A stretch of 64,000 nt of DNA. It comes from Echinostoma caproni. Taxonomy: Eukaryota; Platyhelminthes; Trematoda; Plagiorchiida; Echinostomatidae. Under the pieces are notes generated by a model, which saw nothing but the letters and a program-made list of their open reading frames with translations, had not been told where the DNA came from and did no database searches. Positions within the stretch are counted from its first letter, which is position 1, and every line of letters starts with the position of its first letter. A program made the position numbers and the translations under genes. Positions 25,031-38,107 of this stretch are shown piece by piece. The DNA is taken from assembly GCA_900618425.1 (NCBI GenBank), contig UZAN01039373.1:177575-241574 (forward strand), written 5' to 3'.

Positions 25031-25424
25031 GACAAAATGAATGGCAAACACTTGCTAAGAAAAAGAAAGATACCAGCGATGTCGCAGGACAAAATACGCA
25101 AAACCCTGCACAATTTACTCTCATAGTAAATATTTTTAGTTAAGTTGGTAGCACATATCTCAAACATCCAAAAAGAAGTGAATGCAATTAACCGACTCCA
25201 TTTAGCATTAGCGTGTATCCAGTATTCTGTGTCTGTGCATCACGAACGTCACCTACATGCGATGGAGCTTCATTTTATGTTATATTTAATTGCAATCATT
25301 ACGCACCATTTTATTTGACTCCTGTTAGGCTGCTGTCAGCTGTAACCTTCTCCGTTGATACCCCAGACATATCGCATTATTTGGCTGGGTTGTGTGTCAC
25401 TTGCACGCAAAGTTGAACCATGGA

Positions 25425-25612
25425 ACGATTTCAAAAGTGAAATTCGTCGTATTTATGCCAAATAAAGCGTGAATTGAAAAGCTACGAAGCACTGGGCAAC
25501 TATGTTAACTTGGTTGGCTTTCATCAGCAGTGCAAATCCATCGACCCAACTAGGGATCGAAGCAGGGACCTCACAGGCAGGACGGAAGCATGCTACCCAA
25601 TAGACCTGATCA
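25425..25612 (-). mobile_element. SINE A copy with intact hammerhead stem I
   Basis: On the minus strand: TGATCAGGTCTATTGGG, then GTAGCATGCTTCCGTCCTGC (shared with copy 2 at 427), a B box GCTTCGATCCC, GATGGATTTGCACTG, then CTGATGA (25,527-25,521). The hammerhead stem I strands GCACTG (25,533-25,528) and CAGTGC (25,494-25,489) are fully complementary, but stem II and GAAA are lost. The tail TTTTCAATTCACGCTTTATT and GACGAATTT matches the tail of the copy ending near 596. Confidence 0.72.
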
Positions 25613-25640
25613 GCTGCCCGGTGGCCGAGTAGGTAGCATA
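25604..25640 (+). mobile_element. SINE A 5' fragment, head to head with the minus copy
   Basis: CAGCTGCCCGGTGGCCGAG then TAGGTAGCAT repeats the first 30 or so bases of SINE A in the plus direction, directly abutting the minus-strand copy. Similarity ends at about 25,640. The open stretch that follows (to 25,894) is unassigned. Confidence 0.5.
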
Positions 25641-25899
25641 GCCGGAAGTTGCATGAAAAGGCCTCCATGGACGAGGTATGGAATGAACGGGCTAGACTTC
25701 TGATAGCCAAAACCTTCGACCCGCAGACGAGTGGGAAACCTCCATTTGTGCCCATTAAAACAGAACTCCACACTCAAATGGAACTTGGTAGCCTTTTAGC
25801 GCATAGGTTCATCAATCAATTTGTATTCTTTCTCAAAAATCGAAACTCACTTCTCTTGATCAGCCATTATGATCATTTCCATACGTTGTATTAGAGAAT

Positions 25900-28277
25900 C
25901 TTCGGCTAACATAATCCACTGATAACAATGTAAGTGACATTGCCTATACTTACATCCTAGGAAGCTAAATTTGTGTGATACACACAAGACGGTAGTACTT
26001 CCATTTACGAACCACAGTGCTTCACCAGTTAGTCCACAAATCTCATTGGTAATATTCGAAAGCTTAAAAATAAATTATCCCAAGAACTTCTATCGTGAGC
26101 TGGGTAACAAAACACTCGTTTATGATGTTCTATTGGGTTTTTACGGGTAAAATTTGTGGGGAATTTTGGGCATTATGATAGGAATCAAATGTATATTCTG
26201 GGCAACTAAGGAATTATTATTAGCCTACAACTTATTCAAATGGCGATGTTTCTAGGAGACCAACCGAAAATGTTTGACTTAAGTCAAATCTTCACAAATT
26301 TGTTTGATACACAAGGGATCCATGTTCCAATTGACAAATCTATGAATCAAACGAAATAAATATATAAGCATAAATTACATTAAAATATCATAGCGATGCA
26401 ATTTTGTCTTAGAAAACATAAGGAAACTAGTCATCTTAGGAGAAACGGGAAGCAAAAGCTGGAAAACAGCCGATGCCTTCAGCATTGCAACTTAATAATC
26501 AAACGCGGAGGGTAGAATGTAAAACAAAACATCGCTTTTGGTCTCGGGGAAATGATCAAGGCTTTTGACATGTTCAGATCTGTCTGATTCCTTCGGAATG
26601 AATTTAACTGTCAAATGACGTGTCAAAACAGAAACAACCTTTCTCTATGATTATCGCTTATACAGGCAGTATTATGGGGCGGAATTGTGATTGAACAAGA
26701 TCTGTCTCAAAACATGCAAACGTGATCGAAATCAGCACCTACCGGGTAATTGCAGTATAATACATAATGTTTTCGTGAATTACGCCTAACTGGTTTGGAA
26801 TTTCACGTTTCAGCCGCTCAGGGTTACTTCACACAAATGCATCAGAGACCGGGTGCTGTGGGCTTTTAGTATGTCTAAAATAAACAAAACATTCATTGTG
26901 CAATGGAATACACTTCGCACGTTCTAAGTACCTAGTATAAAGGTGGGAAAATATTGCACAGTAAGAATGCACTAATTCAATTACCTACATTCACGCATGG
27001 ATGGTGAGTCGATGGTTTCATTAGTTAATAGTGAGGCGAATCAGTGGTGTTTTTTTCTCTTCCCACCTATGATCATCATGAATGAATGAAAGTAAGTGAA
27101 GCTAGAGGGGAAAGACTCGGTGCGAGTTTCTACCTATGAAGGACTAATGAACTTCCTTCAGGTAAACAAAACCTATTCGATACATTGACAACGTAAACTA
27201 TGGACTTCAAACGTCCTTGGTTTGCAAGCAACGCATTAAATAAGTGAACAAAATTGAGGAACTTTTCTACATGTAAGTTTAACAAAAATGCATCCAAATT
27301 GAACGCCAATATTGACCATTACTATCAATCGATGTGGATTGTGTCCTGCCAGTTGTGTTATGTATAATCAGTCTGAGAGTAATATTTTCTGTTTAAATGA
27401 ATTCTGGTGATATAATGTAGTCCCAGAGGGCGTCCTAAGAGGTAAGTGTGTCAAGCAAATAAGCACAATGTCGATTCAGTGCGACTAAAAACTGGGGTGT
27501 TCCTCCGCACTCTACTACAAGTCAAGGAACTGTGCTAAAGCACAAATCCATCTTCAGAAACACCGGACAATCCCGAACAGTGTTGACTACATCAATCGTT
27601 CCTTGCAGTGCAGTTAATCAAACATAGCAGAAAAATGTGTAGTAACATATTATCACTTAGTTTACCACATTTTAGATTTAGTTCGAAAAGAAAAAGCCGC
27701 CTGTCATCTCATTCCTCTTCGGAGTATAATTGAATCCTCATTGAATGGGCAGGTGATATGTTGTGCATCGTAAGTCAATCATTAGATAATACTCCCGTCT
27801 GGTAATGAAACACATTGAGAGGACAAAGCTGTCGAGAACGCACAAAGCTTTCAAGAAATGGCATACATTTTATTGAGGAACTTAGTCGATAATTGTCTTC
27901 GGTAACGCATAAAAGTTGTCGAACTCAGATGGGAAATTATGTTAGACCGCGGGAGGAAAGTGGGTGGAAACTGAAAGTAAGTAACCAGAACGTGCAATTA
28001 CTACACACAATCTGGTGCATGTGAGGAAAACCCGCAAAATGCAGTTCATTAACAACGTTCATGACGTTTCATCGTCAATATCGATCTGTTATTCTGATTG
28101 GCAAATGCAGCTCTTATAACCAAATGCTTCTAGGAGATACAGTCAGTTTTGTGCTTCACACGCGGCGAGCACAGCATGGTGGATGAAATGTTTGACTTGT
28201 CTCTGAAAACGGGTTTACTACAAGGGATCAGCTGAAAATCCCACCAGTGATGGTATTGCGTGATCAATCTGCGTGAA
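25900..28277. other. Unassigned sequence
   Basis: AT-rich with no supported feature and no frame above about 60 codons. Confidence 0.55.
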
Positions 28278-28513
28278 CGTAGGTGATAATATTCGAGTAG
28301 CAAGCTTGAATTAGCCCATTCGTTTTTTAAGAGGCACCAGGCCCTCTTGATGTTCTTGGGGTGAGGGTTTGAAGTCCCAACCAGGAAGCTGGCGGTTCGA
28401 CTCCTGACAGGGACACAAAAAGTAGGCTTGGCTGACGATCCCAAAACGGGACGAAACAGCTATCCGGTGCTGGTTTTGGTCAACACAAACATTTCTATCG
28501 TAGGTGATAATAT
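28278..28513 (+). mobile_element. SINE B, complete, with 15-bp target-site duplication
   Basis: The 15-base sequence CGTAGGTGATAATAT occurs at 28,278-28,292 and again, identically, at 28,499-28,513. The 206 bases between them are therefore one insertion, with duplications of the length made by LINE-type retrotransposition. Inside, in order: GAGTAGCAAGCTTGAATTAG, GGCACCAGGCCCTCTTGATG, a B-box-like GGGTTTGAAGTCCC, a second B-box-like GCGGTTCGACTCC (28,391-28,403), GACAGGGACACAAA, the hammerhead motif, and a short TGGTTTTGG tail. Partial copies lie at 12,554-12,945. Confidence 0.85.
28424..28472 (+). ncRNA. Hammerhead ribozyme motif in SINE B
   Basis: Core CTGACGA (28,432-28,438), stem II TCCC/GGGA (28,439-28,442 and 28,448-28,451) with an AAAAC loop, GAAAC (28,453-28,457), then AGCTATC ending at 28,464. 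The outer pair of stem II has lost one base (the G that should follow CTGACGA), leaving C 28,452 unpaired. The triplet is ATC instead of GTC, and stem I is only partly complementary. It is recognisable by comparison with the copy at 12,705-12,754 but is likely weak or inactive. Confidence 0.72.
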
Positions 28514-28849
28514 GTTTGAAAAAGAGGTCTGGGGAAGCAGCTTGCTGAACATCGGAAAGACTGATGAGCATTGTGTCTAAAGCCAACTGTCAACTCCATG
28601 TTTAGATCAAACAGTAGCTTTGAGAAAACTTTGTAGCTCATATCGACTTTACATTAAGCGTGAACGCGCATCAGCTTGACCAACATCGGTGGTGTTGTAG
28701 TAGCACATATCAAACTCAAGGAGAATCATTGTCCATGGTTGGGGCCAACTAACCAAAAACACTGGAATGGCTTCCGTTGAACTGAAGATTGTTGATCAAC
28801 ACAGTGTGATGCAAACCGTGCAGCATATGTGAGGAAATTTTGAAATGTC

Positions 28850-29490
28850 TTAGAAGGATTTCCTTTTAATTTCCTCGTAGTTGGTTCCTACGCGAGTTAC
28901 CGTACTAGATATCTTTATGGAACCTTTCCAACCGAAACTCGAAAACGTATGGCAAAAGAAAACCCCGATTCTGTAGCTAGAAGGACCTGTGGCATAGACG
29001 ATTGAACGTTTTGAATATGGGCAGTAATTTATATTTCGTAAAGAACTCACAACACCAGTAGCGGTGACAAACGTATTGTCATTGTTATAATTCCATAAGG
29101 CGGTACTGGTCACGGATAATCGTGTATTGGGGATCACATATGGGACATCAGTAGTTTGGCACATATAACACAGAAAAGGTGGTCAGAAACATTCCATCGC
29201 AGTTTCTGTCCACACGACGGTTAGTGAATGTAGAAATGGATATTCCTTCTTTGAGACCCAGCAGATTGCCCTCAGTGATCTTGTTCATTTTTGGTCGTTA
29301 AAAGTAGTCGCCAACTATGTGGTCTACTACTTATAAATGAGTAGTTTCTCACAACATCATTAACAGATAGTACTGTACGTAATTAATCGCGCTGTCCCAT
29401 TCGATTGAAGCACCAAGAACTTTGATACCGAATCGTGCATACTCACTGAAATCACTGGGGACAATGAGGGCGGTTGGAATATTATGAAAT
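28850..29490 (-). other. Cluster of unassigned open stretches, minus strand
   Basis: Three protein-like minus-strand stretches lie within 640 bases. One is around 29,490-29,377 (reading IPTALIVPSDFSEYARFGIK), preceded by an acceptor-like CCTGTCTGCAG. One is around 29,290-29,150 (MNKITEGNLLGLKEGISIST). The third is 29,164-28,850 (VIPNTRLSVTSTALWNYNND), with a GTGAGT inside. I do not recognise the family. They could be exons, or a decayed transposon protein with frameshifts. No function is proposed. Confidence 0.22.
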
Positions 29491-29499
29491 CTGCAGACA

Positions 29500-30679
29500 G
29501 GATGGCTGGTTGCAAAGATATTTTACTTTCCTGAATACATGGGCTTAGCTGGATATGGAGGTGTTTTTTTCCGATTTATCAAGGCTCACGTGTCCTCATT
29601 GCCACATCCTTCGTTGACGGTAGGCCGCGACCCGACCTTCGGAGAGAAAAATGAGTAGCATTTTCGAATACTAATCCCGTCATGAAAGCTGAGGCTATTA
29701 GAGAGTAGTTTTATTCAGTTTTTTTATTATCATGAATACTGATCGAAGCTCTGAGAGCTAGCTTACCAAGGAAAGTAAATGCAGCTTTCTTGGGGAATTT
29801 AGGCAAACTGAAATGAACCTTCTCATTCGTATAACTTTGATCCTCGCTTACGTAAAAGAGGTAAAACGTTCCATGCATCAGTGAGATTGTCCAAATCAAC
29901 TGAAAGCACATCGTCAAACCGTTGGAGAGCATACCGACCAACATCATTCATCATTCATCATCAAAAAGCGTGCATCAGACATTCTTTTGCAGCTGGTATA
30001 CCTTGCACTCTATTCCCGATTATACGGGTTTTTTTACTAAAGGCGTTCGATGCGCACGGACAGATTAAACGTGGTCAACGATTGGTTCGATCTTTTCAAA
30101 TTCGAACATGAATTTGCTGGTTACTGTGCTACAACCAGGCATGATCCACGGAGAACTGTGTAAAATGCTGAATTTCAATTATTTTCCTTGTTTTGGTTGT
30201 TTCAGGTCATCTCAATTAGTCCAATAGCCCGAAGACGTCAAGTTCAATGAATAACGTAACCGTAACTCAGAAAATCTGTGCAGAGAAAGCAGAACCAAAG
30301 TGGTTAAGGAAAGGAAGGCAAGTAGAGAAGCAGTTGAATGGAGTCTAATTCTGACACCAGAGATAATGGATTCTGGATAAGAGTCGGTTCTTTGGCCGCA
30401 GCCACGAGGTTCATTATGCTATCGTAATATCCAAATGTGTAATGCAGTGAAATAACACATCTCAATGACTCATCCTCTACATCGCAGAGGTTTTGGTCAA
30501 TCTAAAATCAATTGCAACGGTTTTACCTAATAAATGCAACCGTACCATATCTACACTTCTGTTATTAACTGCACACGGTTATACCAATTCTATATGTAAC
30601 CCAATTATCAGATTGATGTGATGGCATTAAACGCTGTATACAACCTTATATGTTATGGCTTGCACTACGCAACATGTCT
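29500..30679. other. Unassigned sequence
   Basis: No supported feature. Confidence 0.5.
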
Positions 30680-30790
30680 GGTAAAGTGTTGTGAGTCGCT
30701 GATAAATGTGTCTTCCGGGCCACACTCTCCAGGTTAGAAACCCGCCACCACCATCCCACGAAACTAGTAGACGTATTTACTATCAACCTG
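30680..30790 (+). mobile_element. SINE C copy 2 (decayed)
   Basis: Blocks GTCGCTG, CCGGGCCACACTCTCC, a B-box-like AGGTTAGAAACCCGCC and CACCACCATCCCACGAAAC follow the same order and spacing as the minus-strand SINE C at 24,805-25,030. The B box has diverged. Confidence 0.45.
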
Positions 30791-32879
30791 ACTGATGCAC
30801 TACGTATTCTCATATGGTTCTTCTGTAGTTTCTTCCTCTTAATTTTTGAGTTTAATTTGCTGTTCCCATTAACAAAACAATAGCTCCAGGTAATTGAAGG
30901 TTACTGTACTTCGGTAGTTCATCACACAAAGATGAATGCGCTTCGTTATTTGTGTTCTACAAGCTGTTATTATTTTGTTACCGTGAGGCACCAAATCTTG
31001 TTCATCTGAGAACGGTTTGTGCTAGGTCCACAACTTCCCTATTACCATTGGTTGTGAATTGCGGTACTGGTATGATCAGTCGGGGAGTATTTATAACCCT
31101 GCTATTTTGGTTATTCACTAGCCAATTCCCAATGAGTATGGCATTACCAAAATGAACCTATTTGGAAGTACCAATGTGAGCAAATTGCTGTAGGAGATTT
31201 ACTGATATTCTGGGTGAAGTGTTACTGATGTGGTAACTTTTGAAAACTACGTAACCACTTACGTCCGTCAGCCAATATGTGCTCACCGCGATTGGTTTCA
31301 CACACGCTGTTACGCTAACCTCGTCGCTTTAGACCGATGGTGAAATCCGTGTCTGATAAATGAAAAGAAGACCTAAAAGTGGAGATTTTCTGATTAGCAA
31401 AGACCTTGGTTTTGCCAATTTCGAAGCATATGAAGCTGGTTGGTGTGATATCCGGTGAAGTTTGCGAAGCAACGAATGGCTTGCATATTTAAGTGGCAAT
31501 AATGGTAGACAAAGCATCTTTTGTTTTTCCTGACACCTGACTCATTCCTTGGTTATTTCCATTACATATTGATTTATTTCGACCCACCAAGGTGAGTCCG
31601 ATAGTCCCTGAACACTCTCGCACCGATGTGGGCTGAAGTTACTTTTGGGAAAAGTTACTATCATTTTTCTGAAGCAATATTATTATCGGTAAGATAAACA
31701 GACAGTGGACATTTTCCCTTGCTGATCTCAGCATCAACGTTTGTAATGAAACCCGATGTTTTCTCAGAACTTTGGTTACCATGGCTACACCATAATCACT
31801 CGTTTTTGTGTTCTGCAATATTTCTGGTGTGCTCAGTGAAGAACAATTATATCTCGACAATGTTTTGTATCGTATACATTTTCTTTGATGGACAAATTGA
31901 TTGTCCTTTATTTCCAAGCGCTAAACTCCTGCAAATAACTGTAGCTATACATCCTGCATAGGTTTTTCTAAATACAAATTTTACAGCATGTGCAATTATT
32001 CACAGGGTTCCTGTTGATTGAGTGTTTGATGTCAAAAACACACTGGGCAACATCTTGTATGCTCGAATCCCTCGACAACTACCAGATTTAGCCCTTATGG
32101 TGCCCCATCTACTAGTATACGCACTGAAAGGCCTTCGTGTTAATTTCGAAGCATATGTGAACGATACCACATAAACCTTCCATAAAAAAGGATTTCGGGT
32201 ATAATTCACTGGAGTTATGTGAAAATAAAAGTCTAAAACAAACGACAAACAGCCTAAAGTTCAACTATTTATGTCTGCGGTCGATGGTTGTATACGGGAT
32301 GCGGCAAATGGTGAAGGAGAATCTCAACAATGTTATCTGATATAGTGTGTGCAAATATAAGCTAAAATCCGTATGGCATCATACTCTAAGATACAGTTCA
32401 TTGTCTGGGGTGTCAAAGAAACATATTAAGTTCCAAAAACCTGTGGTGTGAGCGGTGAACGTAAGCTACAAAGATCACATTTGTTGACCTTGATGTCGCC
32501 ATTGCGGTAACAGCAGCTTTATTCAGCTGAGTATAATCTCTGTGGTTCGAGGACATTTTGATGAGATTTTTGATTCAAAAAGATTCAAAAACCGGACTTT
32601 TGGAATAAGAATCTGCGTGGTCCACTGGACTGTATTCAAGCTATTATCTATTTTGGAAACTAAAGTTTTTCATCGTCATTGAACGTGATCGATTGTAACA
32701 ACCTTTTGTCATTTCCTCATTATCACTGAATCGGATAATTATTTTTCATTTATGAATAAAATATTTATGGTAATAATGGGAAAACAAAAATGTATGTGAG
32801 GTGAACAGTTCTTAAATAATGGTAGAAATTCATTTAAAAATTGAATAATATTAGACATTGGATACTGCATTGATTGAAT
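30791..32879. other. Unassigned sequence
   Basis: No supported feature. The 92-codon minus and 80-codon plus frames near 31,640-31,960 overlap each other and carry no recognisable domain. Confidence 0.5.
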
Positions 32880-32995
32880 CCAGACTGCAGTTTAATTCTT
32901 ATTAGAGGTCATCAGAGGTGCATGCCCCGTTCGGACTTCGCAATCCAGATCCCTCGCAGGAAAAGCCTTTATGCCACTACTATGTCAACCAGCTC
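32880..32995 (-). mobile_element. Possible SINE A remnant
   Basis: On the minus strand GGCATAAAGGC, TTCCTGCGAGGGATCTGG, a B-box-like GGATTGCGAAGTCC and GCACCTCTGATGACC occur in the SINE A order. The similarity is partial and rests mainly on the last block before CTGATGA. Confidence 0.3.
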
Positions 32996-35900
32996 ACGCC
33001 GGTATGTGTATGTTGCCATATTTGAAATGGAAGTACCTCGGAGGTGAACAAATTTATCTCTAAAGGCTTTTATTCAAACTCTGGAAAGTAATAAACGAAA
33101 GGGTGAATTATTTGTTTGCAAAAAAAGAACACTTTTCCTTGTTTAATGCACTGTAAATACACGATGTAAAGAAGGGGTTCACATTCTAGTCACATTTAAT
33201 TTTAACTACCGATATTACATGGATGTGTTTCGGAATTGAACAGCGAAACGGTGTGCATGCAGAGCTGGTGAGCTCAGCTAAGAACGAAACTCAAATCTAA
33301 TGTTCTTCGCGTGTGAGCCGAAAGGGATAAACTGAGAGCTTTATGTGAATATAAATTCGCATAAGTGAGCGGTCCAAATTGAAATGAATTGTATCATACC
33401 AGTCACCATATGTAACTTTGAGCATAGTGTGCATTTAAACCACGATCAGGTAGATTCTTATTGTGTCCATTCAACCCGAGAGTGAGATAATTATCAGTCA
33501 ACCATGTTTACTTTTGCTGCTGTTGGGAGAAAAGAACCGATAGCTTATTATTGAAGTCGATAACTGTAAACATTCGAATTTTCAATTCAAGTCAACTCTC
33601 TCTTGGGTCGGCAACGACGAAGTGAGACACCGTTAACCGAGTTTGCTATATTATCAGAGCGTCGGGGTCCAAAATGAAGTAGATTGAAATGGGCACTGTA
33701 CACTGGCTGTAACGTTCATGTTTAGGGTATAGGCTGAGACATGCATTTTTGCTTTATTTGTGAACAAGTGAATAGAGTTTCATTTAAAACAGTAGTAAAA
33801 TACACAGGCAGTTTCGGAATTAGTTACGATTTTTCGGGAGTAGCTCATGAGTGACTGCAACAACCCAGAAAGTTAAACTCTTCGATGATGAAATTCCCCC
33901 AGAACCAGAATAATTTGGTTTCATTTCAAGGTAATCCAAAATTAGTCTTACCTTTGCAGTAGCTGTACTCTAAAATGAGTGCATGCAATCAAACAATGGT
34001 GGAAAGCAATTTCCTGGATGGATTGATTCAACGGACTTTCATTCAATATTCTAAAAAAGAACCCAATACGCTATCAGTCTATCTGTTTCTTTGATTTTGC
34101 GTGATGGACCGGTCTCTAATACCTGCTCTGTGTAGATCGATTGGCTGCCATGATCAAGTAGTTAATACAAGGTTTATGGTTATTGGTCCACAAAACAATC
34201 AAATTTCTGACAGTTCTTCAGATGTGGACCGGTGGACGTAACCAATAGTTTGTTGGTTGAGAAAGAAGCAAAGCGATAAAGGGAATTAATAATTGTATAT
34301 GATCCAGGCACATTTTATGTTGGCGTTCGTTGGTCTTTAGAGTTCTGGTGAAATAGATTTCACACTGATAGAGGGAAGTGAATAAGAGTTTTCCAAGCCA
34401 ACTAAATGACCGATATCATAAGTGGTCATGAAACCGAACCAAAACTGAATTACGTTTTGTAATCGAGTCATTACGGTACAATAACTGACGTATTGTACAA
34501 TATACTCCTTTGCTTGGATAGTCCACTTTTGTTTACCGTTGATGATAATATTGATTTAAACTCTTAAATCGTAAATTATCCGAAATGTTGGTTGCAATGG
34601 GTCTAGTTACCAACTTTGGACGCGAGATGTTCAGCTACAAGCCAAATTCTCCACCGATTTCGGTTTCAAGTATTAATGCCAGTTGATGTTTATATTGAAC
34701 TGTAAGTTTTTGAGTGACAGAATAATGTTTTTCAAACAACGCGTTCAATATGAATACTTCCACATTCAAGTCCATTTACGAGAAATGTTCAAAGTTCTCT
34801 AAACAATTATGAGTAAAAATTCATCGAGTGAAGATTTCACATATGTAACAATATATCGTTATCGCTCCAGTTCAGTGAGTTTAATTACCTCTCACAAGAC
34901 CTCTCAAGACAGTTTCCGAAACATCCCCCAGCTGACAATCATAACCGTAACTCAGAATCTATGTATCAATTATTGGCTCATATTTGAGATGAACACGTCC
35001 GAACCCGTATGACGATATTTATTTTAAGACATTTGCGTGTATGCACTCTTTTTTCCAGCCATAAACAAGTTCAGATGCAACACGTATAATCAACTTCCAT
35101 TGAACCATATTGGGCTAAGATTACCAGGACACGTTTTCTCAGAGGTAAGTAGTAAGAACATAGAGTTCTTTCTTGCAACGAGCCCTTATTGCATCACCGC
35201 AATCACAATGAGCCAATCAACGGAGCACTCCGCTGAATAGCTTTTCTGCACAAAGAAGTAGAACGGTTCCCTCAACTGTACGAGATCAAGATGTAGAGGA
35301 GAAAAAAAACATTTTTGATGGAAAATGATGAACACTATGAGTTCTGACTCGGCATTAAATTTAAGCACAATTGAAATTCATCCCTGTGAAAAATTGCAGC
35401 CGGAAACTAGGGGCGAAATTATTTTGAGCTAACGTAACTCTACCATTCAGCTAGTAATCTGGGTATACCATGAACAAATACTTACCTCATGGAAAATCCC
35501 TTGAAAATAGTCATCCGGATAAGTTCACCTGATTGCCGGTTTTGCGCTTTCGATGCATACGTGTATGCCACCAGGAGCTCCCTCACGTCCCAAATAATTT
35601 GTACTCCGAAAGCTGGGTTTTTCGACTTATAGAACGATGAATCATTTATCCATCTAGGTGCTTACCATGTATGAGCGAACGTGTATATTATTCAGTTCAT
35701 TTAGAGCACTATCTGAAACCAGTACGCAAAGATTCTACGATTTTTAAAATTCGTCAGCCTGGGATATACCCCTGATCCAATTGGAGTTTCGTAGTCATCT
35801 GCACGAGTTGCAAGACCCGCAGTACCGCGTTTCTATGGTCTGTTTAATGATTGCATAACGAATTGTGGATAATCATTTATTACATAAGATCCTTCAAAAA

Positions 35901-38107
35901 ACCAGCTTCTATACGTGTACAGGAGGACTTTTTCTTATCTGTAGAAATTCCATCATGAGAACTTTCTTCAAATTATAATCTGTCGGAATCCAAATCAAGG
36001 TCTTTTAGCGAAAATTAAATTTTACTATAGATATAGCAAACCTGGAAAGCGGTGAATTTCGCCGTACTTTTACAAACCGGATGCGGAGAGTGAGTGGTTA
36101 ACAACTTTCATTGGAGCCCACATAATTTGCGACGCTAGACGGTTCCTGGTATAATACAACCTTACCACGTCTCTACTCTTATTACTGTCTTTGAATATGT
36201 CAACCTCATAAGGTGCTAAATAATAAATCACTCAAAGACTTAAAATTACCAAACCAAAACAAGAATGTCCTTTTAGAATAAAATTGGATGGTATACCCCA
36301 CCCCACCCCTTAAAACATTGTGAAGCCCATATCTCACTCAGATTTGACTTGTGGTCAGTTACGCAGATTTAGGTTGTCTATTGCACTAGGAAAATGGATA
36401 TACGTAACTGTGAACAGCAATGCTGGTTTAAATGGGGTATGAGCTTTCTCCAATTACGAAAACAAAAACAAAAGTTCAACTTTATACGGAGGCACCTTTG
36501 TTGATACAAATACATTGACCAGTTAAAGTTGAATGAAGGATAAGTGAGAAACAAACATACCGATGGTTAACTACCTTGTGCAGCACACAAACCGCTTCAA
36601 ATCAAAACGACCCGCTGTGCTCTATGCTGTGCTACGCACACCAGTTTGCTTATTGTGTGGATCCTCTAGTAATGAGACATTCATATATGACTGGGCACTA
36701 TAGTGCTGGAGACTTTCTGACAAATACATTCCAAAAGCCGATGAAGAACAAAAGATACCATGATATCAACTCAGACAAACAAAAATCACTCGTAACATAC
36801 TACTGATATCAGCTAGCGTTACTGCTTTTTGACTAAGGAGAAAATGATTCAGAGCACACTCATTTCGCTCGTTTGACGCATACGGAAAGTATCTGTTTGT
36901 AACACATTGCGGACTTACCTTTAATCGGGTCCAATTCTAACTCTCGGCACAAAGAAAACTGCACACACCAGATGAGGAACCACATATAACTGGTCATTCT
37001 GAAGTTTGGTGCGTATGCATGTCACACATTGTCACATATGTGGTTATGTTAAAAGCACTCATTTTTCCGCTAAGAACTGATCAAGTTTCAGTCTGTGTCA
37101 ATTAACAGTCAGCTACCCGGTTCAAACAAGGTGTAATCGAGACAGAAAAATTGAGGCGTTTACGAAAAACAAATAACGATTTGATTGGTCCCAATTTTTA
37201 ACCAATGAAATGCGGAGGGACAATTAGTCTATTTCATCAACTTGGCTATAGCTACACTAGGGAAATTCGGTCCAGAGGGCCAGAAAAAATTGTGTTTAGG
37301 GTTTCGTATATCTTTAGTAAAATTTGTGTTAAAATGTTGTTGCTAAAGACAGATGTGATATATACTCCATCATTTTTTAGTTTTGATTATTACTTGGTAC
37401 TGACGACTGCTGAAGTAGAAACTACACACAATAAAATAGAACACCATTCAAATGGAATACTGCATTACAGGAAATACTGAACGGATGCATGTCTCTGATT
37501 AGAGCTACAACAACTCGTGCGATACCCCAATCACCATCAGATCTCTTGTCTAAAGCCCAGTGCTTTTTGCCTTATTGACGCGATTGAATGAGGTCATACC
37601 CCACATAAGGCGCAATGTGTTCGTGACTTATTTTGTTATTTCTAATAGTTGAATACCCCACAGAAGTATGATTTCTCTATTCCGAAAATTGTTGATTTTG
37701 CTTCAGTTTAATGAAAACGTAGACCTCAGAAAATTATCTTAAGGATGCCTACATAAAACTGAATGATTGGTAGGACACAAGTATCGTTTATTCACTTTGT
37801 CAGTATCCAATTTACCCGCTATTACTTTTGAAGATCGGAGCTGGTCACTTCAACATGGAGTTCACGAAGCTGATTTTCCAATGACCTTTGTCCGTTTCTG
37901 CTAACACACGCCACAACAGAATGTTCACTGTCAAGGTAGTTAACTTATCAATGTTTCCGATATAGGGGGAAGATTTTCGACAAGAGCAGTTCGCCAAGTC
38001 AAGCCAAATCGAATCAAGAAAAATTGTTATTACACCATCTGGTGAAATTTCAGCTGTTAAATACCCCCACAAATTTGAAGAAACACAAACATACTGAGTT
38101 TCTGGAA
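32996..38107. other. Unassigned sequence, no gene recognised
   Basis: About 5 kb of AT-rich sequence with no element or exon I can support. The longest frame is 91 codons (37,205-37,480, plus) without a domain. Confidence 0.5.
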
